Source: Schistosoma haematobium
Lineage: Eukaryota > Platyhelminthes > Trematoda > Strigeidida > Schistosomatidae
Assembly (NCBI RefSeq): GCF_000699445.3
Contig: NC_067202.1
Location: 14,661,924-14,725,923, forward strand
Reading direction: 5' to 3'
Length of the DNA stretch: 64,000 bases
The translations under genes and the position numbers were made by a program. Below, piece by piece: positions 56,754 to 64,000 of the stretch. Every line of letters begins with the position of its first letter. Positions within the stretch are counted from its first letter, which is position 1. Below the pieces are notes generated by a model, which saw only the letters and a list, made by a program, of their open reading frames with translations, was not told the DNA's origin and searched no databases.

Positions 56754-57118
56754 CAGCTACTACAGTTTATTTAGTAGATAATTCGGACCAGACAGCAGAG
56801 AGGCAAAATGAATGAGCAAGCGAACTGCGATTGTAGCAGTAGCAAGTAGTTGTAGTAGTAGTGAATGGGTGCAAATGTACACATATATATATGTATAGGA
56901 AAATGGATGAGTCAGCGAATAGATTAAGCAGTTAATAATGAAGCTAGCAGAATGAATACATGCGTAGGCGCTAAACAATGTTCAAGCATATGTATTTCAT
57001 ACAAGCATAATAATAAAGATAGTACAACAAGTTGTTATATCATGGATGACTTTGTCCATTAAATAGGTCAACAAAAGACCTTGATTGAACTAAACTCGAT
57101 TGCACGTGAGTCACTATA
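56752..57118 (-). repeat. Gypsy partial LTR (LTR C)
   Basis: It corresponds to 50812-51184 of LTR A, lacking the first 86 bp (the U5 side). It has one 6-bp deletion in a TTGTAG tandem stretch. Its outer end coincides with the TSD at 57119. Confidence 0.85.
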
Positions 57119-57122
57119 TGGC
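57119..57122. other. Target-site duplication TGGC (right) of gypsy insertion
   Basis: Pairs with 50722-50725. Confidence 0.75.
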
Positions 57123-58344
57123 TACTCCGCCCCCAATTCCTGTTTTTCTGTCGTTGCGGAACAAAGTCATCCCAGGTAATGCTAACTCTTGGTCCGAGAA
57201 CTGAGAAGATATCCAGGTTTCAGATATTCCTATCAGATGGGCCTTATTAGCATTGCTAAGTTCACGTAGTTCATTCAAGTTGTTTAGTAGACTCGCGGCG
57301 TTCATATATAAGCAGTTTATGCTTTCAATTTGGAACGCGTGAGCTTCTTCCTGTTTGTCTGTATGGGCCTTACGTGAATGGACAGGTAGCCCACCTAAAT
57401 GAGGTTTGCCGATGTGGTAGGCCATGTCATTTACACGATTTTTTATCGTATAGACAGTTTACAAGTGGAATGGTCAGCTCCAACTTGCCTTTGTGTTTGG
57501 TCCTAGCTTCGTATGGCCTATCAGGGTGCATATGGATTCCAGGTGGCAGTCGACGTCTGTTGGCACGAAATGCTTACAGAGTTGCGGCCACCATATGTGA
57601 AGATGAGAAGGTTATCTTCATTAGACGGGGTCTAGTATCACCATCCTTCTTGGCTAGTTTCGTCACATGCTGAGTCAGTATGTTTTTGAGCCTCAAGGAC
57701 TGTTTGATGAATTTCCATTCCCTGATGTCAGTCTTTAATTGAGTAGGGTCCGTATTTTCCTGTATACCTTGCACGATTATATTCCTCCCGCGGAAAAACT
57801 GATCGCGAGTTTCTTTGGGGATGTTCCGGATGAGATTGCGCTCAGAATACGGTATGTCAGGCAGTATTATTATTATTATTCACAAACATCTTATAAGTAC
57901 ATAAGTGTTGTGAAGAAACCATTTCGCGTTTCTTTAAAAACTACAATAATACACAATTTTTAATAATGTCAGCATTATACTTGCCATATTAAAAAAATTT
58001 AGAGTAATAATAGTAGAATATTAATAATAATCAATCGGGTCTGTGTAACTGCGAAGAATATTGAATTGAGTTCAAAGAAGGAAATGGAGAAAATAAGGGA
58101 ATAGAAATAAAGGAGACGTGAAATACGCAAACAGTTTAATTGGCGTGTTTATGAACATAAAACAAGAACAAACGACTATGTATATATCGTCAAATTAGTA
58201 ACAAAAAATAATTAAGAAAAAATAACTTATTATCGCAGTAAGATATGACGCTAGAATAAATGTTTGTGCAGTCATAGCTTGCAGAGATACTATGAAAGTC
58301 TAAATTAAGTGAAAAGGATAACGAAATATCAATATGTATGAGTC

Positions 58345-58728
58345 TGTAAATCACCAACGTGGACGATCTATGTCGAAAATGATTGCAGGCCTACTCGAGT
58401 TAGACGTGAATGGTGTGACGAACCAACTAACGTCGAAGTCACACCTCATGGTCAGCACCTTACGTGGACTACCCCATTGACGTATCAAGGTACCATAGAT
58501 GCTTTGAAGACTGTACAACACAGAGGACGTTATTACAGAAATATATTAGTTAAGGTAGATACAAGCGAAAGTAAGACCACTGCCGCATGGGCCAGTCCAT
58601 GGCGTATGATTAACTAATGCGCGTTGCTTGTACATGACCTTGGCAGGGAGCGATGATCTGTTCGACATTCAGTGATCCAACTGGCGGATGATTTGGCTAG
58701 GGCTTAGTGACATTTCGATGGCCCTACA
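58345..58728 (-). repeat. 3' LTR of the noncoding LTR element (384 bp)
   Basis: On the + strand it begins TGTAAATCACCAACG and ends GATGGCCCTACA. It differs from the other copy at only about three noticed positions, all near its + strand start. Confidence 0.85.
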
Positions 58729-61059
58729 ATACTCCCCCACCAGATTCAACGGTCGTTTGAATCGGTACCAAACACGTTGGGACTAGTTGCGCACCGGAGA
58801 TTACCAAACGATTAGTATGAATCCTCCGGGTATTTCCGAGCTGTAAAACAAAATGGAAAGTAGGCGGCAGAAACTGATCGGGAAAACAACGAATAATAAT
58901 ATGTTGGTACGACGTTGGTTAAACGTAAAGCGATTAACCATAGAAATAATGAAAAGAACAAAACGTCTTATTGTTCTATCAAGTCGCGCTGAAATATATA
59001 GCTTTGACAAGTAATTCAGTTCCTCTGATGAGAAACGTTAAGTTTACCGCAAGAGTAATGATGCTATAGCAATAGTAGGATAAATGTACTATCAATCGAT
59101 GCCGAAGTCTATACTGTCATTGATTTAAATTTGAATGCCAGACAGTGTCGTTGACAGCTTCTAGTTATATCTATATCTAACAGACTAACCGTAAGTACAG
59201 AAGTATAACCGTGAAGAGTGGTCGTGATTTCGTTGTGCGAAGCTATTGACCAACTTGTAGTCAGAGTTTGAAAAGTCGATTACTGCTGTTACAGTCAATA
59301 AGGGTTGAAGACTACAAATCGACAGCAAAGGTGGCACGATGAAGTCTCTAAAAGATGATAAACGGTGAATGCTGCGTGTTTGTTCGGTTAGTGAACAGAA
59401 AAATATCGAAAAGAACATAAGAAACCAAGAGTGTCACTCTGGACTCATGTCAATGATACCCGTGAAAAACGCTGTCAGTGTTGGGATAGAGGCGACAATA
59501 TCGTTTTCAGTTTGCAGGAGATTCGCTCGACTGCATAAACTGATGATTCGCGCGAATGATATTGTCGTCAGACCACCAATTGAACTGGACAGGTTGTAAA
59601 TCGTCGAGTAGTTGAACAGCCGATTGATTTACCGGAATCATCTGTTAAATAACAGCCACGAGGAAACAATACTTCATAAAATGAAGTGCGACATCGAAGT
59701 AGAACAACTACAATAGTTCAGATGTGTTACAATGTCAAGTCTAAATAACATCGTTCTTACGTATACTGACAGTTGCACTGAACGTTCGTTTAAGCATTAT
59801 TAGCGTAACAGTTGGAGGTGTGAATAAAAACATATACGAAAACTATGGTTGGGTTCGTGGAGAATTTTCGAGGACGTTTAGATATTTTCCAAACCCGTAT
59901 CGCATGTAAATAAACCGAAAATAGAATTAAAATGACTGTCGTGTAATAAGGAAGTCGAGCCATGATTTAACGTGTGAATTAATAGCAAATACAAGGGGTA
60001 TAATAAACATTAGTTAAAATGGTAACCACCAATGTAACTAAGGTTTAGAGGGTCCAGGTAACGTGGCCATTTCGTAAAAGGCTGATACAAAGAGCTTATT
60101 ACCTAGCGTTAAGTGACATATTAAGTACGACAACGTGTGCACTTGGGACATGGACTAAGCGTGCCCGTGTACATGCAATATGTTTTACCACAGTATGTCG
60201 ACTAACGAGTCATAAATGTACATGATTTCGACTAAAACTTGACGGCAGTGACAGAATATATGACTAGTTTACGTGAAAGCAACTACGAAATGTTATCACG
60301 CATCATAAATATAGTACGAAATAATCTAATGAAATTATGAAACTCGCCTGGGTTACTCTTACCTCTAAGTAATGAAGATATGAATTAGGCAGTAGTTTGA
60401 ATCTGGATTATGTACGAGGTACTGTTGATTAAATTTTTCGATTAACACAGCATTGTAGACTGAATTTGTATAAGTCCAGAATTAATTTAAGCCGAATACA
60501 TAGCATTACCTGACGAACAGTCTAAACGAGATCTAAGATCGCAGGAAATTTATAGTTCAAACTCACCGTAAATTTCTAGCATTCGTATCCTCTGTTTGGC
60601 CATGGAACTCAGCAATTGGAAATTAGGCAGGCAGTGGTAAAAAAAAGCAAAACATTCTAGTGGATAGTGGTTAAGCAGAAAGATGAATTTATAGTCGATA
60701 GTTAATCTTGTCTTATTTATACCAGTGGATAAGGTACAAAGAGATATGCGTTCGTGTTGCCTTGTGGCTATACTCACGAGTGGTTGATATTTTAACAGAC
60801 ATATTACACAGGAGCATTTACATGCTCCTAATGCTTGTTAAAGAACCACGATAGCCGATTATAATCGTAGTTGGTTGGTTAGTTCTGTCGATTGAACGAA
60901 TTATCTAGGTTTAAATGCTAATCAACATTGACATGAAGCAACGAAAGTTCACAGTGATAGATTAACATAGGCGATGATAAAAATGAAAAGGAATAAGTAT
61001 ATAATGCAATAATAAAGATCATACTGATACGTTGCGTTATTCGAAGTCTTGCTCACCAG
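58729..61059 (-). other. Internal region of the noncoding LTR element
   Basis: 2.33 kb with scattered short ORFs only. No similarity to gag, protease, RT or integrase was recognised in any frame. Confidence 0.6.
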
Positions 61060-61443
61060 TGTTGATCACCAACGTAGACGATCTATGTCGAAAATGATTG
61101 CAGGCCTACTCGAGTTAGACGTGAATGGTGTGACGAACCAACTAACGTCGAAGTCACACCTCATGGTCAGCACCTTACGTGGACTACCCCATTGACGTAT
61201 CAAGGTACCATAGATGCTTTGAAGACTGTACAACACAGAGGACGTTATTACAGAAATATATTAGTTAAGGTAGATACAAGCGAAAGTAAGACCACTGCCG
61301 CATGGGCCAGTCCATGGCGTATGATTAACTAATGCGCGTTGCTTGTACATGACCTTGGCAGGGAGCGATGATCTGTTCGACATTCAGTGATCCAACTGGC
61401 GGATGATTTGGCTAGGGCTTAGTGACATTTCGATGGCCCTACA
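61060..61443 (-). repeat. 5' LTR of the noncoding LTR element (384 bp)
   Basis: On the + strand it begins TGTTGATCACCAACG and ends GATGGCCCTACA; it has the same length as the partner. Confidence 0.85.
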
Positions 61444-61447
61444 AGTC

Positions 61448-61930
61448 ATATATGCATAGTGAAGATAAAACGGGTCTGAGAATTTAATTTGAGTGTGACA
61501 CAAGTTATTATCTTAATTAGAAACTTCGTAATCTTAAGAATACTTATTTAGAGGGAAAGAAGAGGGAAAAGAAGTGAACACCTAGTGAAAAGTTTCATCC
61601 ATGATAAGAATAATAATTGTGTAATGAATATCAACCTCAGAAGGAAACCAGCAATTGAAAAAATAAAATAAAAATCCTTTAAAGCACTCGGATGAATACA
61701 TTTAGATTTATGTAATAGTATACAGAGTGAAACAGGATATTAGCATAAATATTTGTGCAATAATAATTAAGAATGATGCTATGAAAGTCAAAATCGATTT
61801 CAAAAGACAATCTGGAGTTAAATATGTTTAGAAGGATAAGAAGAGATAAAACGAATATCTAATGTGTCGGGGAACTAATAATGATAATAATAACGGTAAT
61901 AATGATAAACACGAAAATAAGCTGACTTCA
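61448..61930. other. AT-rich sequence, probable LINE 3' region
   Basis: No coding sequence. An (AATAATG)-like low-complexity stretch near 61875-61910 may be part of the 3' end of the LINE described next. Confidence 0.35.
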
Positions 61931-61934
61931 TATA

Positions 61935-62680
61935 TTAAGATAAATAGAAATAAAATAAAATATGTGTGAAAAGATTTAAAGCTTTTATCTCGCTTTTCAG
62001 GCAATTAAATGGATGACGGACCTTGTTTTTATAAATCATTATTGAATACATTGATATTCGATAGGTGACATAATCCACTTTCGGAAAGAAAATCATCAAG
62101 GAGACTTTTGGACTGGGTTGTAGTTTCACTGCAACGGAGGTTCACTGGCAGTCTGTTCCACATGGTTGAGTAGCGAATAAGGAAAAAATTCTGACGTAAG
62201 TTTGTGTGGGTTCTTGGAATCGCTAGAATATTCTGCTTATTGCGTAGATTGTGGGATGATATCATAAAGTATGAAGGGGTGGATACCGAAGAGTAGGAAA
62301 TACCGTTAATAAGCGGGTAGATAAAGACAAGATTTAATTTGATACGTCTGATCCAAAGAGGTTCTAAGTTGAGTTGTTGACATCTTTGGTGATAGTCTTT
62401 GTTATCAGAATACCCCAGAACAGCTTTGGTGAACTTTCTTTGAACACCTTCAATTTTAATCAGGTCATTATGTCTGCAATTACTGTAAACTAAAATACCA
62501 TATTCAAGAATGGGTAAGATACATTTTCTGTATAATAACAATCTTGATTCGATATTATTGACGTTGATCGTTATCAATCCGATGAGCTTTCTAGCTTTGG
62601 ATACTTGAGATATAATGTGCTCAGAAAAGTCAAGACTGTTACTACATCTTAAACCCAGGTCACGAACATTCCCATCTGAT
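61935..62680 (-). pseudogene. LINE reverse-transcriptase C-terminal part
   Basis: The minus-strand frame includes DLGLRCSNSLDFSEHIISQV, SKARKLIGLI, then RLLLYRKCILPILEYGILVY, GVQRKFTKAVLGY, RCQQLNLEPLWIRRIKLNLV and FFLIRYSTMWNRLPVNLRCS, ending at a stop at 62029. These are the thumb and C-terminal blocks of Jockey/CR1-type RTs. The palm with the catalytic Asp residues is missing: the sequence upstream switches directly to ORF1 of a LINE. Confidence 0.8.
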
Positions 62681-62750
62681 TTCAGTAAATGACTCGCTAG
62701 TAAGACATCCTCTACGTCGGTAGTGTTACAAGAAGTAGCCTCGGGTGATT

Positions 62751-63614
62751 TTAATGCTTAGATTCCTTTCCCCGAGTGAGCCATGTGACTGTCAAAGGCT
62801 CTATTCTTGGAAGTCCAATTTTCTTGTTCAATTCTCCCCAGAACATCCTATCATTTTTGTCCTGCAAACTGAGAGGAAGGTCAGGGTTGTCTTTGAAGTT
62901 CATGACTATGAGAGAGTCATCACGAACCGTTATTGTCGTCCCAGGTTTTCCGATGCGTTCAGGTTTAGCATCTTGTTGTTTGGGGGTCGAAGCACGTTTA
63001 TGTATCCTTGGCTCTTTGATGACCGGACGGACAATCTTGGGGGTAGACTGTGCGAGCAGATCACCAGTTGACTTCCGTTCAACAACTGGGTTGTTCAACT
63101 TAGACTGTGACGCCTGGCCCCTTTTAGCTCTTTTGACATGGGTCCAATCACCTACAGAGTTTTTGGGAACCACTGTCGCGTTCAAGGACCTTGTGCTGTG
63201 AGACCCGAGTTTGCCGATGGAGTCGAGTACCGTCGTCGTAATCATGGTGCTGAGTTTCAGAGTGTCATCATTATTGCTGTTGCATGCTCCGTCGTTGGTA
63301 GACCTGTCGACATCCCTGTTCTCGTTTTCAATGCGCTCTCTTGTTTTTCTACCTATTTTTTGACTGTCTTTTCCCATATTTGCCGACAACTTGCTCTGCA
63401 GACCTGTCAGTAGGACAATGATATTACTCAGCAAGACTGCAGCATCCGTGCTGCACGTAACACATTTCCACTTATGATCCGACTTGCCGAGTCTGTTGTG
63501 AGCAGTTGCTGTGAGATCTGTGCACACTTCGTGGAACCAACGATTGCAGTTGTCGCATTGCATTCCAGATGTAACAGCAAAACGGCATCCAGGTCGTTTG
63601 CATAAATTTTTCAT
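62751..63614 (-). CDS. CR1-like LINE ORF1 protein with PHD-type zinc finger
   Basis: 287 residues from ATG at 63614. Residues about 5-55 form a PHD-like Cys4-His-Cys3 finger (CKRPGC, CDNCNRWFHEVC, WKCVTC). Then come a hydrophobic/coiled segment (about 58-75), a basic linker and the FWGELNKKIGLPRIEPLTVT block. ORF1 proteins of CR1 elements bind RNA and help retrotransposition. The ORF stops after TRGKESKH, but the family-typical HPRLLLVTLPT follows in frame after the TAA, so the end is a nonsense truncation. The 57.8-kb LINE copy keeps the later part of the same protein, so the two copies complement each other's missing sections. Confidence 0.8.
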   Translation of the reverse strand: MKNLCKRPGCRFAVTSGMQCDNCNRWFHEVCTDLTATAHNRLGKSDHKWKCVTCSTDAAVLLSNIIVLLTGLQSKLSANMGKDSQKIGRKTRERIENENRDVDRSTNDGACNSNNDDTLKLSTMITTTVLDSIGKLGSHSTRSLNATVVPKNSVGDWTHVKRAKRGQASQSKLNNPVVERKSTGDLLAQSTPKIVRPVIKEPRIHKRASTPKQQDAKPERIGKPGTTITVRDDSLIVMNFKDNPDLPLSLQDKNDRMFWGELNKKIGLPRIEPLTVTWLTRGKESKH

Positions 63615-64000
63615 GACTGTATTGACGTAAACTGTGTTGTAGATGCTAGCAAAAGCCTAAGGCCGTTAAAAATACACGAAAAAGCACACTGAAAACGGAC
63701 AAAAATGGATAAAACGGATGAGATAAACTGAACTAATCTTTACGTGAAAAACTGGAAAACAACCGAATAGTAAGCTGAGGGAAAACCACAGTTAACTATG
63801 AAATGGGGTGAAACTCAAAAAAAGCAATCTACCGAACGTATAGCTCAGGATAGATTCTTTTGATCAGAAATGGTACTTTCGTTACGGAAGAACACAGCAA
63901 AAGTTTGATAAATGCAAATCACGTTAGGACTAAATTTCCCGTTCAAAAAGCGCGGTTGTTCCTCCTAATTAGGACTGGTCATATAGGGGATATACTCAGA
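63615..64000 (-). other. Probable LINE 5' UTR
   Basis: Noncoding sequence directly upstream of the ORF1 start. The end of the element is not recognisable inside the window. Confidence 0.35.

Larger units (their letters stand above)
50726..57118 (-). mobile_element. Ty3/gypsy LTR retrotransposon, CsRn1/Boudicca-like, with three LTRs
   Basis: A single insertion bounded by a 4-bp TSD. In the element's direction (minus) it has a partial LTR (57118-56752), a fragment of pol C terminus, 3' region and PPT (56753-56271), a full LTR (56270-55812), a PBS, gag-pol (55484-51525), a PPT and a full LTR (51184-50726). The two full LTRs are almost identical, suggesting recent activity. The PBS resembles the tRNA-Trp type used by CsRn1-clade elements and Gag has their CHCC finger. 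The extra 5' part looks like the remnant of a tandem copy from which U5, PBS, gag and most of pol were deleted. Confidence 0.9.
47979..57866 (-). pseudogene. CR1-like LINE, 5'-truncated, interrupted by gypsy insertion
   Basis: Read from the minus strand: ORF1 C-terminal part (57866-57430, with RDQFFRGRNIIVQGIQENTD and ANRRRLPPGIHMHPDRPYEA); start of the ORF2 endonuclease (57425: AYHIGKPHLGG, ESINCLYMNAASLLNNLNEL, LIGISETWISS, GIGGGVAI); gypsy insertion 57118-50726; continuation ATYISSCLEVHQVHNLEFNN, VGVIYRKPTA, HILILGDFNLPRVNF; linker 50295-49958; RT 49856-49095 (SPGPDMVHSAILREAA, PTQQHGFRKGYSCITNLLTA, IIYLDFSKAFDKVNH) and 48989-48477 (LLLFADDVKLWREI, FADD motif kept). The C-terminal NFYSLRVVKRWNSLPAELVQ is visible at about 48250. 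The frame changes several times, so it is not functional. Without the insertion the copy is about 3.5 kb. Confidence 0.85.
58345..61443 (-). mobile_element. Non-autonomous LTR retrotransposon without coding capacity (3.1 kb)
   Basis: Two 384-bp near-identical direct repeats (58345-58728 and 61060-61443) have TGT...ACA ends and bound 2.33 kb. A 4-bp TSD AGTC lies outside (58341-58344 and 61444-61447). A purine tract (complement of 58731-58742, GTGGGGGAGTA) borders the left LTR, and a TGG-starting PBS-like segment (complement of about 61041-61059) borders the right LTR, so the element runs on the minus strand. The interior has no ORF above about 77 codons and no gag or pol similarity. The structure is that of a LARD or large TRIM element; the mobilising partner is unknown. 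Confidence 0.8.

Noticed and set aside
58345..61443. Simple tandem or segmental duplication of 384 bp
   Set aside because: TG...CA ends, TSD, purine tract and PBS-like site in the right places fit LTRs better.
62745..63413. Plus-strand ORFs of 91-141 codons opposite LINE ORF1
   Set aside because: Antisense shadows of the PHD-finger ORF1, which carries the recognisable domain.
1..64000. CRISPR array, bacterial operons, rRNA or true tRNA genes
   Set aside because: None seen; tRNA-like stretches are SINE heads lacking a full cloverleaf, and the tandem repeats are microsatellites or LINE tails.

Overview
The window looks like nuclear DNA of a blood fluke (Schistosoma) or a very close trematode. 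It is AT-rich, host exons are separated by kilobase introns, and there is no bacterial-style gene packing. It carries tRNA-headed short repeats with a hammerhead-ribozyme body (the Sm-alpha type known from schistosomes), a CsRn1/Boudicca-like Ty3/gypsy element with the unusual CHCC Gag finger, and RTE (SR2-like) and CR1-like LINE remains. The species cannot be fixed from the sequence alone.

Two host genes can be reassembled by splice phase and family similarity. On the + strand, 345-15289 holds the last eight exons of a DENND4/Crag-type Rab exchange factor; the MABP and DENN domains lie upstream of the window. It includes a 22-nt micro-exon and ends at a TAA at 15289. On the - strand, 37156 down to 24983 holds four exons of an F-box protein of the FBXO16 type. 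All junctions are phase-compatible; the first and last coding exons were not found. Introns of both genes are full of short hammerhead repeats and LINE tails.

Layout: 1-16.3 kb DENND4 3' half and putative 3' UTR; 17.0-17.7 kb RTE tail split by a solo LTR; 19.9-29.2 kb dense in hammerhead repeats, inverted repeats and a 515-bp unknown repeat, interleaved with FBXO16 3' exons; 30.5-32.3 kb RTE pseudogene; 33-37.2 kb FBXO16 F-box exons; 38.6 kb a TIR repeat; 39.5-41.6 kb a decayed LINE; 41.6-48 kb almost featureless; 48-57.9 kb a CR1-like LINE interrupted by a nearly intact gypsy element with an extra partial LTR; 58.3-61.4 kb a complete LTR element without coding capacity; 61.9-63.6 kb a LINE with a PHD-finger ORF1 joined to a foreign reverse-transcriptase tail.

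The retroelements show a clear order of events. LINE copies are old and frame-broken, the gypsy and solo LTR inserted into them later, and the gypsy LTRs are almost identical to each other. Most interesting are the noncoding LTR element, the hammerhead repeats arranged as long inverted pairs, and the three-LTR gypsy structure.
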